DNA of 45,647 nt from an uncultured Bacteroidales bacterium. Its GTDB lineage: Bacteria > Bacteroidota > Bacteroidia > Bacteroidales > Muribaculaceae. Positions within the stretch are counted from its first letter, which is position 1. Every line of letters begins with the position of its first letter. Of the stretch, positions 11,352 through 18,388 are shown piece by piece. Made by a program: the position numbers and the translations under genes. The stretch is from the NCBI GenBank assembly GCA_900542185.1, contig UQMZ01000030.1, positions 1 to 45,647 on the forward strand, written 5' to 3'. A model generated the notes under the pieces. That model searched no databases, was not told the origin of the DNA, and saw only the letters and a program-made list of their open reading frames with translations.

Positions 11352-11696
11352 ATGATAACTATACCAGGAATTGATCCGGCTATGATTGCTAATAATCTCA
11401 CGCCATTTGAACCTACGCATCCGGGCGAACTGCTTAACGATGAGCTGGAATGCAGAGGTATTACCCAAGCAAAGTTTGCTAAACAAATCGATGTCAGTCC
11501 GTCGTTGCTTAATGAGATTATCAAAGGCAAACGTGGTATAAATACCGAAATGGCTCTGATCCTCGAGGCTGCGCTTGGTATAGATGCCGGTCTATGGCTC
11601 AACCTGCAGGCTTCATACAATATGCAGGTAGCCAAGGCCAACGAACCATTTATGGCCCGGCTGGCAAAGATTCGCAATGTAGCAGCTATGCTTTAG
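11352..11696 (+). CDS. higA: HigA-like antitoxin (XRE helix-turn-helix)
   Basis: The 114-residue protein is the antitoxin partner of HigB. It has the HigA-family opening THPGELLNDELECRGIT, followed by the helix-turn-helix QAKFAKQIDVSPSLLNEII and the KGKRGINTEMALILE block, then DAGLWLNLQASYNMQVAK, where the conserved WLNLQ motif of HigA antitoxins is visible. The start at 11352 (MITIPGIDPAM) is used because it begins one base after the toxin stop; an upstream in-frame ATG at 11322 would overlap the toxin by 29 bases. The protein should neutralise HigB and bind the palindrome upstream of higB. Confidence 0.87.
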   Translation: MITIPGIDPAMIANNLTPFEPTHPGELLNDELECRGITQAKFAKQIDVSPSLLNEIIKGKRGINTEMALILEAALGIDAGLWLNLQASYNMQVAKANEPFMARLAKIRNVAAML

Positions 11697-11780
11697 AGCA
11701 GGTTCATTGGCCTACCATTATTCAGGCGCCAACCGAGAAATGGAATATGAACGATTTTGCAATCACTTCAATATTCTATC

Positions 11781-11812
11781 TTTGCGGGAGTCTCGGATTT
11801 TTGCTAACTTTG
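11781..11812 (+). promoter_or_regulatory. Promoter of the small secreted protein gene
   Basis: TTTG (11781-11784) and TAACTTTG (11805-11812) are 20 bases apart, a consensus Bacteroidota promoter. The -33 TTTG is itself the end of a second -7-like box, TATCTTTG (11777-11784). The promoter lies just before a short gene with a signal peptide, which supports that gene being real. Confidence 0.7.
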
Positions 11813-11840
11813 CGGAGAAATGTAATTGCAGATGGGGATG

Positions 11841-12137
11841 ATGAAGAAGTTGATGCGCGCGGTGGTTATGACGGTGATAATGATATTGGCGGCGGAGACG
11901 TCGGGGATGGCGGGTGTGGCGCTGGCGGCACGCGTGACGGTGGAATATGGCATCGAGGCGTCGCTGAGAGCGGTGCCGCAGAAGGGAATGAAACAGGGCG
12001 TGCCGGGCAAAATCACCGTCATGTTCTGTCAGGACGTAAGCAGCGTCAAGGACTTCAGCGAAGCGACCGACTATCAGAAACTCCAGTACCTCGACAACAC
12101 TCCCGCCTGGTACGAGCACCGTACTCTTACGTATTAA
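11841..12137 (+). CDS. Small secreted protein of unknown function
   Basis: I do not recognise this 98-residue product. It begins MKKLMRAVVMTVIMILAAE, a good Sec signal peptide, followed by small residues up to about residue 30. The mature part is about 65 residues with a mix of basic and acidic positions and one cysteine (MFCQDVSS), ending YEHRTLTY. ATG codons at 11832 and 11838 would add one to three residues. A consensus promoter sits about 30 bases upstream and a terminator-like hairpin 36 bases downstream, so it looks like a complete one-gene unit. It could also be a remnant of a longer exported protein. The flanking higBA genes suggest an accessory locus. Confidence 0.55.
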   Translation: MKKLMRAVVMTVIMILAAETSGMAGVALAARVTVEYGIEASLRAVPQKGMKQGVPGKITVMFCQDVSSVKDFSEATDYQKLQYLDNTPAWYEHRTLTY

Positions 12138-12173
12138 GCCTGAGTGATGCGTGAATAGCTACACAGATACAAC

Positions 12174-12205
12174 AAAGGTCTATTGATTTGTTTCAATAGG
12201 CCTTT
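12174..12205 (+). terminator. Hairpin terminator after the small secreted gene
   Basis: A 12-base stem (AAAGGTCTATTG with CAATAGGCCTTT, one G-T wobble) encloses an 8-base loop and ends in TTT. It lies 36 bases after the stop at 12137. Its right arm merges into the dispersed repeat that follows. Confidence 0.5.
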
Positions 12206-12246
12206 ATCCGTGTTTTATGCGCGGCTGAGGACAGCCTGCGCTACTA
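12196..12246 (+). repeat. Dispersed hairpin repeat, copy 1
   Basis: This 51-base element matches 17244-17294 at 46 of 51 positions, and 37 of the last 39 are identical. Its centre can fold as GCGCGGCTG with CAGCC plus GCGC, with one bulged base. It lies between two convergent genes and is followed directly by a TCACTT-type array. Confidence 0.75.
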
Positions 12247-12251
12247 ATGTT

Positions 12252-12287
12252 GTCACTTAATCACTCGTCACTATGACTTATGACTTA
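12252..12287 (+). repeat. Degenerate TCACTTA tandem array
   Basis: Five imperfect 7-8 base units (GTCACTTA, ATCACTC, GTCACTA, TGACTTA, TGACTTA) run into the stop codon of the minus-strand gene ending at 12285. The same kind of array follows the second hairpin repeat at 17306-17337 and fills the spacer at 33011-33049. Confidence 0.55.
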
Positions 12288-12521
12288 TTCCTCGGCGGCT
12301 GCCAGGACTGTGGGGGATTCTACGTCTACGCCGTATTCCCGGGCGAACTTCAGGATGGCACGGGCCAGCTTCGGTTTCAGTTCTTCGGGGCAATAACGGA
12401 AATATGCCTCGGCGGCACGTACATGCGCGGCATCGGGCATCGGGTATTCGCGGCGCTCGGGAAGTCCGTAGACGCTGTCGGGAAGGTCTCTCCTCTCCAC
12501 TGTATCCAATCTGTCATTCAT
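12285..12521 (-). CDS. Small DUF6582-like protein
   Basis: This 78-residue protein has a recognisable block: DLPDSVYGLPERREYPMPD, then AHVRAAEAYFRYCPEELK, then LARAILKFAREYGVDV. The pattern (LPDSxFGxPExRxYP followed by HV..A..YF) resembles DUF6582, a small domain often seen in phage-associated proteins; the name is recalled, not checked. It is soluble and probably helical. No other phage gene is nearby. It ends inside a TCACTT-type array and has no obvious consensus promoter in the 75 bases before the next gene. Its function is unknown. Confidence 0.6.
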   Translation of the reverse strand: MNDRLDTVERRDLPDSVYGLPERREYPMPDAAHVRAAEAYFRYCPEELKPKLARAILKFAREYGVDVESPTVLAAAEE

Positions 12522-12596
12522 AATATTGTCTGTATTTAGGTTTCTTATTTACTAACAAGTAATTCACAGGTGCTGTTCATCAAAAAACGATAGTAT

Positions 12597-14372
12597 TCAC
12601 AGAAGGCGAACGATGCCGTCTATCACCTTGACATTTACCTTCTGCTCAAACACTTTGTCAGCCAGCTTCTGCCTTCTCGAAACGATGGCTCCGTTGGTAA
12701 GGGCCAATAGAATTGATAAATCAACCGGTCGGAAACCGCACTTTACGAGCAATGCCGTATGCCGGTCGCGCGTAGTCAGTCTATCGCCGGTCAGCAACCT
12801 AAGACTTGATATAAACCGAGGAGATGCCGCCACAACAGTTTCCTCCAGTTTGTCCCACAATGCATCGCCCACAGGTTTCCTTTCTTTTAATAATTGCTGC
12901 AGGTGGGCGTACACCTCCGATTCAAGAATCGCTTGTGGAGTCACGACATCATTGTTTTGATTATATAGAGCCATCAACTCTTCTTTCAATTGTTGCCGCA
13001 ACGCCTGTTCGGACATCGTGGTCATAAGGAAAGGGACAATCTGACCTCCTTCGCAAGTACCGTTTGTAGCTGTGGCCTGACTGATTTCTTGCTTCAAAAT
13101 CTGCAGGTTGTCCAACTTCTCCCGCATTTTGACAAGATTATTCCGGTTCTTATATTTCAGATACATTATCACAAACGCCATGATGATAACCAGGAAGGCA
13201 AAACCGATGATAACCCATAGCAATACCTTCTTTTCGTCCTGAACCTTTATACTTTTCCGCTCATGAGTCTGATAATTGTACATACTTTCCTGAATCAGAG
13301 CCTGTTCATTCGGATTGTCATCAAAATAAACTTCAAGCACCTCCTTATATTCCTCATAGTAGCGGTTCAGCGTGTCGGGATGCAGCATATTTCTGAATTC
13401 CGGAGAAAGAATAATGCTGTAACCCGTCTTTTTATTTAAGACATCTTCGTTGACTACCAATTCGTGAGCATACATATACGCCGTATCCATGATGCCGGCC
13501 TCTTGATATATATCGGCTGCGTACGCAAGAGCTACATTGCGCTGAATCGAGTCAACCTGCTCAGGTGTATCCCGTACCAGATTCAGTGCGGAATGGATAT
13601 CTCCTTTCGCCTGCTTTACTCCAGACAGAAATACTTTTGAATCGGCGGCAAATGACTTACTTAGGTTTGCAGCGTAATCAAGGGAACATGTGAGAATAGA
13701 GTCCGCAATTTCTAAGTATCGCTCTTCCATTGCATTCTCATTTTGCAGAACTCCGAGTTCATGGTACAGTGTGCCAAGAGCTTGCTGAGCATAAACAATG
13801 CCAGATGAATCATTTTCTTCTAATTCATATTTCAACGCTTGCGAGAAATATGGAATAGCCTTATCATAAAGTCTGAGTTTGCGTAACACACCTCCTATCT
13901 GGAAGTTTAATCTATTTTGTAGCTTTGTTGTGTCCTTAGTTTCTTCAAGATTGTCAAGGGAAAGTTGAAAATACTGTAATGCCGTAGAAAGATCGCCAAG
14001 ATCCGAATACACACGACCGGCATAATAAAGAGCCTCCGTATAAATTGGGGCATCAGGATAATCTGAATAATATCCTAACACATCTAATATCAGACTGTCT
14101 GAAGTATGCCTGATGAAGGCCTTGTCCTTTGCCTTAATTGTAATGTAATCATAAAAATGCCTATCGCAGTTGGATAGTTTGTCCTGATCTACACATTGTA
14201 AGCTGTCAAGTGCCCGTAGTGGATTCTCTGATACAAAACTGGCAATGTGTATAAGATCCGAATTGTATTTCTGTTTATTACCTTTACGAGAACAATCAAC
14301 CGATGCAATAAGCAAGATTAAAAACAATACTGATAAGACTGAATATATATTAATAGGCAAACGGCACTTCAT
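12597..14372 (-). CDS. Membrane-bound TPR protein with a C-terminal HTH-like domain
   Basis: The 591-residue protein resembles the TPR membrane regulators common in Bacteroidales. An N-terminal hydrophobic segment (VLSVLFLILLIASVDC, residues about 11-27) is a signal or anchor; the cysteine lacks a standard lipobox. TPR-like helices follow (EALYYAGRVYSDLGDLSTALQYFQLSLD and two more repeats). A second membrane helix (VLLWVIIGFAFLVIIMAFVIMYL) lies around residues 385-410, then a coiled coil, then a C-terminal region with LTTRDRHTALLVKCGFRPVD and LLALTNGAIVSRRQKL, which looks like a LuxR-type helix-turn-helix. This predicts periplasmic TPRs and a cytoplasmic DNA-binding end. The start at 14372 is chosen because the upstream ATG (14396) lies inside the -7 box. 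It is divergent from an envelope-protein cluster it may control. Confidence 0.8.
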   Translation of the reverse strand: MKCRLPINIYSVLSVLFLILLIASVDCSRKGNKQKYNSDLIHIASFVSENPLRALDSLQCVDQDKLSNCDRHFYDYITIKAKDKAFIRHTSDSLILDVLGYYSDYPDAPIYTEALYYAGRVYSDLGDLSTALQYFQLSLDNLEETKDTTKLQNRLNFQIGGVLRKLRLYDKAIPYFSQALKYELEENDSSGIVYAQQALGTLYHELGVLQNENAMEERYLEIADSILTCSLDYAANLSKSFAADSKVFLSGVKQAKGDIHSALNLVRDTPEQVDSIQRNVALAYAADIYQEAGIMDTAYMYAHELVVNEDVLNKKTGYSIILSPEFRNMLHPDTLNRYYEEYKEVLEVYFDDNPNEQALIQESMYNYQTHERKSIKVQDEKKVLLWVIIGFAFLVIIMAFVIMYLKYKNRNNLVKMREKLDNLQILKQEISQATATNGTCEGGQIVPFLMTTMSEQALRQQLKEELMALYNQNNDVVTPQAILESEVYAHLQQLLKERKPVGDALWDKLEETVVAASPRFISSLRLLTGDRLTTRDRHTALLVKCGFRPVDLSILLALTNGAIVSRRQKLADKVFEQKVNVKVIDGIVRLL

Positions 14373-14393
14373 ATCAAACTTTATATTTCTTCG

Positions 14394-14401
14394 CAAAATT
14401 A
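14394..14401 (-). promoter_or_regulatory. -7 element of the TPR regulator gene
   Basis: On the minus strand this reads TAATTTTG, matching TAnnTTTG. No matching -33 box is seen 20 bases upstream. Its position means an ATG at 14396 would be upstream of the transcript start, which favours the start at 14372. Confidence 0.5.
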
Positions 14402-14531
14402 ATAAATAATCCCCAATAACTATTCATGATAAAAATAAAATTCGATATCGCGAAAGACAATATCGATATGCTTTATGATTTCACTTATATTCCGTTGCAA
14501 TTATGTTTCATACTGTATATCTAACACTTAC

Positions 14532-14578
14532 AATGACTGATTTTTTCAGTTAATAAATTCAGTCATTTTTCAGTCATC
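14532..14578. promoter_or_regulatory. TTCAGTCAT repeats upstream of a promoter (candidate operator)
   Basis: Two direct copies, TTCAGTCATT (14558-14567) and TTCAGTCATC (14569-14578), start 11 bases apart, about one helical turn. An inverted copy AATGACTGA lies at 14532-14540 and forms 9-base arms with the first direct copy. The cluster ends 6 bases before the -33 box of the next promoter, an activator-like position. The binding protein is unknown. Confidence 0.55.
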
Positions 14579-14583
14579 GAAAA

Positions 14584-14615
14584 ATTGGATGATTTTCACA
14601 CACATTCTAATTTTG
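14584..14615 (+). promoter_or_regulatory. Promoter of the envelope-protein cluster
   Basis: ATTG (14584-14587) and TAATTTTG (14608-14615) are spaced by 20 bases. The first gene starts at 14641, giving a short leader of about 20 bases. Confidence 0.65.
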
Positions 14616-14640
14616 CAGCCGAAATCAATTAACTACTCGC

Positions 14641-15030
14641 ATGAAAAATATAGTTCTTATTCTTTTAACCATATTGTATGTCACATGCATACCATTCCCT
14701 GTTAATGGAACAACTCGGCATGGACGCACTATCGTATTAAAGAAAAAGCCACGTAGGAATCACGACACAGGTGATAAATTCCAGAGGGTTCCATGTATCA
14801 CTTTCACATGTGAAGTCGAAAAGGACAGCGGCATCCAGCCTATCGACACTTCTGAAATAGAAACTTTCGAGGTGTGGGACTGCACCGATACTGCTCCAAT
14901 CGTCATTTATAATGACGAGAAACTATTTGTGGATTACATTCTTAATGAATCCGCAGAAGGAATCATTAAGCTGTTTACTCCCGATTACATCTATATTGGT
15001 AACCTCGAGCCTCAATTTGAATTGCAATAA
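14641..15030 (+). CDS. Small secreted protein, DUF3244-like
   Basis: The 129-residue product begins MKNIVLILLTILYVTCIPFPV, a Sec signal peptide, and continues with TRHGRTIVLKKKPRR. The mature part alternates short beta strands (PCITFTCEVEKDSG, FEVWDCTDTAPIVIYND, IIKLFTPDYIYIGNLEPQFEL). This overall form (about 110 mature residues, RxIxL near the start, a final turn and strand of YIGNLE type) resembles DUF3244, a small secreted beta-sandwich family often found beside TPR regulators in Bacteroides. The match is by eye. Function is unknown. It is the first gene after the promoter and operator-like repeats, and a 126-base gap separates it from the following lipoprotein gene. Confidence 0.6.
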   Translation: MKNIVLILLTILYVTCIPFPVNGTTRHGRTIVLKKKPRRNHDTGDKFQRVPCITFTCEVEKDSGIQPIDTSEIETFEVWDCTDTAPIVIYNDEKLFVDYILNESAEGIIKLFTPDYIYIGNLEPQFELQ

Positions 15031-15156
15031 ATATATGGCGGCTTGCCTCTCTATGTCGCTTTGATACAAGCAACTCATAACATCTCCTTTAAATTAGGCA
15101 TGCATATATTTAAGGAGAATCTAAATACATAAATTTCAAAACAATTATTAACAACA

Positions 15157-16263
15157 ATGAAAACCAAACTTTGTATCTTGTTATGCTCCATTTTCATGTT
15201 CGGAGCATGTACAAGCGACTATGACCCACCGGTTCCTAAGAGCGACAGCAAACATGCCACGCGAGGTGTCGAGCCGGAAGTCACAATGAGCAAGGACTCG
15301 ATACTCGAGTTCCGGGATATTGACACCTTTAATGATATAGTGTCGGCTCTTGACTGCATGGAAACAGAAGAAGATCGTTTCGAATTTATGAGAAAGCTGG
15401 TTCCCGGGTTTGTCTCGATGAAAGAGAACTATCTTCGCACACTGGAGGAAGTAGACAGCTTAGTGGAGACAGAAGAAGATCTGGAACAGCTCAAACAGCG
15501 CCATCCAGAGTTTTACTATGCTAATGACGGAGAAGATGCTGGTATCTATTTGCCTATGGAAGAACCTATATATGCCTATTTAGTAACATCTTCCGGATAT
15601 CTAAAGATGGCCGATCGACAAGATAACACTCTGAAAAAAGTAACTTTCGAAAGTTTAAAAGCACAAGGGCTGACGTACTCGGATTCCGACGAAACAATTG
15701 ACCTTGATAAACTTGATTCAGATAATGGAGGAGACGATCATATTAAAGACAGTTACGGCACATTCACATTTCATGGGTCAAGAGTCAAGGAAGTACCTAA
15801 GGGAGAAAAGCGTACATCCAAATGGATACAAAAAGGAAACCGAAAATTCAAGATAGAAGCGAGACGCGATATTGCGAAGAGCTCTTGGCCAATGGGTGCT
15901 TACTTATGGGCTGGCAGATTACATGTAGAACTTAGTTTTCGTAAAAAAGTCACATGCGGTTGGATCAATTATAAATCCAGAACGGAATCGATAATAAAAG
16001 TTAGAAACAAGGGTGAATCAGAGTATCATGTTTCACGTATAGAAATCCGAAACGGACGTAGTGATCATGATATTTTCCTCCACATTCCCTGTTTTATTTC
16101 AAAATATGCAGGACTTTATAGACATACTTATCCCCCTCTTGAATGTGAAGCCGAAATCAAGTATCAAGGCTTCGATAAAAAAATGAAGTTCAAATGGACT
16201 CTGAGAGGGGCACATTACGATGCTTCTGGTCCAGTTGAAGTACTCAGCAAGTGGCTTTATTAA
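15157..16263 (+). CDS. Lipoprotein of unknown function
   Basis: I do not recognise a named family with confidence. The 368-residue product has a lipoprotein signal, CILLCSIFMFGACTSDYDPP, with the lipidated cysteine around residue 19. An acidic segment (about 45-130, with LEFRDIDTFNDIVSALDCMETEEDRFEFMRKL split by predicted helices) resembles the opening of several Bacteroides lipoproteins annotated only with DUF numbers (DUF4848 is one possibility). The second half, from about 195, is basic and beta-rich (TFTFHGSRVKEV, FKIEARRDIAKSSWPMGAY, LHVELSFRKKVTCGWINY), like a surface-exposed beta domain. It is AT-rich and sits between the DUF3244-like gene and an outer membrane barrel on the same strand, 19 bases before the latter. 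Confidence 0.7.
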   Translation: MKTKLCILLCSIFMFGACTSDYDPPVPKSDSKHATRGVEPEVTMSKDSILEFRDIDTFNDIVSALDCMETEEDRFEFMRKLVPGFVSMKENYLRTLEEVDSLVETEEDLEQLKQRHPEFYYANDGEDAGIYLPMEEPIYAYLVTSSGYLKMADRQDNTLKKVTFESLKAQGLTYSDSDETIDLDKLDSDNGGDDHIKDSYGTFTFHGSRVKEVPKGEKRTSKWIQKGNRKFKIEARRDIAKSSWPMGAYLWAGRLHVELSFRKKVTCGWINYKSRTESIIKVRNKGESEYHVSRIEIRNGRSDHDIFLHIPCFISKYAGLYRHTYPPLECEAEIKYQGFDKKMKFKWTLRGAHYDASGPVEVLSKWLY

Positions 16264-16282
16264 GGCTTAAAGTTAGGATAAA

Positions 16283-16981
16283 ATGGCAAACAAGAGATTT
16301 TATCATATCGCGACACTGTTGGTGATGGCGATGCTCGGGATGTCAGGGATCGCAATGGCCCAGAACGACAGTAACGGGAAGGTCAAGAATAGGTGGAGCG
16401 TACATGTCGGCGTCAATCTGTCGCACTACTGCTCAGATGCCGTGATGTGGGATACCGGCACGAATGAGTTATTGTTCCGTAACGCCCGATTCGGATGGGG
16501 CGCCGGTGCCATGATAGGCGCTAATTATGATATCCGCTTCAACAAGAACTGGAGTCTCACCCCGGGCGTCGATATCCAATATATCGACAATGGCGCCGCC
16601 TACCACAGCTCATGCTATAAAGATATTCCTGAGGCACACCTCCCCTTCAGAAGGGCCAACGAGGTACATTCCTGGAACATCACCATTCCAGTACTTATGA
16701 ACATGCGGGCACCTATCAGCGACAAGGTGGGATTCCGCGTAGGTGCCGGTCCATATATCAGTGAGACATTCTATGCTTCAGCCTACAAATATTATACCCA
16801 CGACCTGACCAATTACGACGGTGGTTTCGGCACATACTTCAACCTCGGAATCATGGGCGAGGTAGCCGTAGAGACGGGAAATCACTTCTCATACTTCTAT
16901 CGTATGCAGTATCCGTTCCTTAAGGACAAGGTCGACAGCAAAGTAATGACAATGTCCTTAGGCGTGGCCTATACGTTCTGA
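16283..16981 (+). CDS. Outer membrane beta-barrel protein (PorT/OMP_b-brl_2-like)
   Basis: The 232-residue product has a signal peptide (HIATLLVMAMLGMSGIAMAQ) and then alternating amphipathic strands typical of small eight-strand barrels: WSVHVGVNLSHYC, FGWGAGAMIGANYDIRF, WSLTPGVDIQYIDNG, TIPVLMNMRAPI, VGFRVGAGPYIS, FGTYFNLGIMGEVAVE and a final MTMSLGVAYTF with terminal aromatic Phe, the usual outer membrane insertion signal. The pattern resembles the porin-like OMP_b-brl_2 and PorT families. It follows the lipoprotein gene by 19 bases, so a lipoprotein-barrel pair at the surface is plausible. Its base composition is closer to the core genes than that of its two upstream neighbours. Two hairpin terminators follow. 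Confidence 0.8.
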   Translation: MANKRFYHIATLLVMAMLGMSGIAMAQNDSNGKVKNRWSVHVGVNLSHYCSDAVMWDTGTNELLFRNARFGWGAGAMIGANYDIRFNKNWSLTPGVDIQYIDNGAAYHSSCYKDIPEAHLPFRRANEVHSWNITIPVLMNMRAPISDKVGFRVGAGPYISETFYASAYKYYTHDLTNYDGGFGTYFNLGIMGEVAVETGNHFSYFYRMQYPFLKDKVDSKVMTMSLGVAYTF

Positions 16982-17012
16982 TACTCTTAAGATTACACTC
17001 CCTATAAAGTTC

Positions 17013-17055
17013 AAGTCGGAGATAAACGCCAATCAGCGGTGTTTGTCTCTGACTT
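17013..17055 (+). terminator. Long-stem terminator after the barrel gene
   Basis: An 18-base stem (17013-17030 with 17038-17055), fully paired if three G-T wobbles are allowed, encloses the 7-base loop AATCAGC and ends in TTTTG. It lies 31 bases after the barrel gene stop. It is the first of three hairpins in the 348-base gap 16982-17329 between convergent genes. Confidence 0.7.
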
Positions 17056-17105
17056 TTGTCTTGCTTATCACCACAAGTCGCTCGACATACGGCATGAATA
17101 CAAAA

Positions 17106-17129
17106 AAAGCCGCTCTCACGAGTGGCTTT
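17106..17129. terminator. Second hairpin in the convergent gap
   Basis: A 10-base stem (AAAGCCGCTC with GAGTGGCTTT, one G-T wobble) has a TCAC loop. An A-run precedes it and CTTCT follows, so it could end transcription in either direction. Confidence 0.5.
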
Positions 17130-17189
17130 CTTCTAACTTAATGAACAAAATCTATCTTCTAACTTCACATATAACACACGGGGTACAAA

Positions 17190-17226
17190 AAAAGTTCTCG
17201 AAAAAATTATTTTTTCGAGAACTTTT
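17190..17226. terminator. Perfect 17-base inverted repeat, AT-rich hairpin
   Basis: Arms 17190-17206 and 17210-17226 are perfectly complementary around a TTA loop, with CGAGAAC in the stem and A/T runs at both ends. It probably acts as a bidirectional terminator between the barrel gene and the minus-strand S41 gene. No other gene-like content is seen in 16982-17329 besides these hairpins and the dispersed repeat. Confidence 0.6.
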
Positions 17227-17243
17227 AATTTTAACATTATTCA

Positions 17244-17294
17244 AGAGGCTTTTTTCCGTGTTCTATGCGCGGCTGGGGACAGCCTGCGCTACTA
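17244..17294 (+). repeat. Dispersed hairpin repeat, copy 2
   Basis: Matches copy 1 (12196-12246) at 46 of 51 positions and keeps the foldable core GCGCGGCTG / CAGCC-GCGC. Like copy 1 it lies just beyond the 3' end of a minus-strand gene and is followed by a TCACTT-type array. Confidence 0.75.
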
Positions 17295-17305
17295 TCTCTG
17301 ACACC

Positions 17306-17337
17306 TCATCACTTGTCACTTATCACTTGTCACTCCT
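17306..17337 (+). repeat. TCACTT tandem array
   Basis: Units ATCACTTG, TCACTT, ATCACTTG and TCACT lie head to tail. The last unit supplies the TGA stop (17330-17332, minus strand) of the S41 peptidase gene. Same type as the arrays at 12252-12287 and 33011-33049. Confidence 0.6.
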
Positions 17338-18388
17338 CAGTCGGAGCAAATAGGTCAAGGGCGGCGTCAAGGATGGCATCCTTGCCTTTGGCAAGGTCGA
17401 TGTCGTCGCAGTGTACCTCTATGTCGGGGTAGATGCCGAATTCGGTCAGCTCGTTATGCGCGTTGTTGATGGGGCATGACGAGAAACGGACACTCCAGCC
17501 GTTGGGCAACTCGGAGTTGAAGGGCATTCCTCCCCCGCCCCCTGTGCGCGCGCCAAGAATGGTGACATTGGGAAGCGACTTCATAACAGACGTAAAGTCG
17601 TTGGCGGCCGAGAAGCAACTGCGGTTGGTCAGCACTATTATCGGCTTGCCAAGGTACTGTATATGCTTTTTAGCCGGCTTGTATTCTATCTTGAACGGCT
17701 CGCTGAAATCCTCCGGTCGGGGGCCTGTCTTGTGGCATACATAGCCGCCTAAGGTTTTCTCAGTGATGAAACGACCGACCAGCTCCGGTATATTGGTCAG
17801 GAAACCGCCGCCGTTGTCGCGTATGTCTATTATCAGACCCTTCGTCCCTTTCATCGCGGCCAGTATATAATCCAAAGTGGCCGGCGGCAATTGTGCGCTG
17901 AACGAGGGTATGCGCACATATCCCACAGTGTCTGGCAGGAACACGCAATACGTCATGCCGTTCTTCTGAAACCCGCCGAACTTCAGATAATACTGCTGCA
18001 GGGTGCGCTCGTTGAAGTCCTGGGGATAATCGCTCCACCATTTCTTATAATAGCTTGTGGCGAACGGTGCACTGAGATTCACGTGTCCGTCCTTCAGGGT
18101 ATCGAGCATCTGGCTCATCAGTCCGAACAGTTCCACAGGATTCATATCCGCCGTCACCTTCGCGCGGTATTCCTCAGTGACTCCGTCCCAGTCTATCCCC
18201 TTCTGCTTGAAGAAGCAATAACGTTCCCCGACCACCCGGGCCAGCATATCGAAATTACGGTACGGGTCATCGACGTCTCCGCTGTATGTCAGCGGTTCGG
18301 TACATGCAGGCACCCAAAGCATCAGCGCTATCAGGGCCACGGGCGCCAGCACTCTCTTAATTGATCTGTATAGCGACTGTAAATGCAT
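17330..18388 (-). CDS. S41-family peptidase lipoprotein
   Basis: The 352-residue product is a lipoprotein (ALMLWVPACTEP, lipidated Cys near residue 29) with a C-terminal-processing-peptidase fold. The helical N-terminal part (YRNFDMLARVVGERYCFFKQKGIDWDGV) and the block MLDTLKDGHVNLSAP are typical of Bacteroidota S41 members. The catalytic core shows GLIIDIRDNGGGF and TNRSCFSAANDF, where the serine in CFSAA is the expected nucleophile, followed by GARTGGGGGMPF. No clear PDZ domain is present. It probably acts in the periplasm or at the outer membrane; the substrate is unknown. The start overlaps the upstream barrel gene by 32 bases, and no better start lies downstream before the signal sequence ends. 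Confidence 0.85.
   Translation of the reverse strand: MHLQSLYRSIKRVLAPVALIALMLWVPACTEPLTYSGDVDDPYRNFDMLARVVGERYCFFKQKGIDWDGVTEEYRAKVTADMNPVELFGLMSQMLDTLKDGHVNLSAPFATSYYKKWWSDYPQDFNERTLQQYYLKFGGFQKNGMTYCVFLPDTVGYVRIPSFSAQLPPATLDYILAAMKGTKGLIIDIRDNGGGFLTNIPELVGRFITEKTLGGYVCHKTGPRPEDFSEPFKIEYKPAKKHIQYLGKPIIVLTNRSCFSAANDFTSVMKSLPNVTILGARTGGGGGMPFNSELPNGWSVRFSSCPINNAHNELTEFGIYPDIEVHCDDIDLAKGKDAILDAALDLFAPTEE

Noticed and set aside
12285..12521. A prophage remnant suggested by the DUF6582-like gene
   Set aside because: No integrase, structural or lysis genes lie nearby, and the GH25 lysozyme at 33 kb is in a membrane fusion, not a phage lysis cassette.
10766..17294. The 51-base repeats as a possible CRISPR array
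   Set aside because: The copies are kilobases apart, one is inverted, spacers are whole genes, and no cas genes are present.
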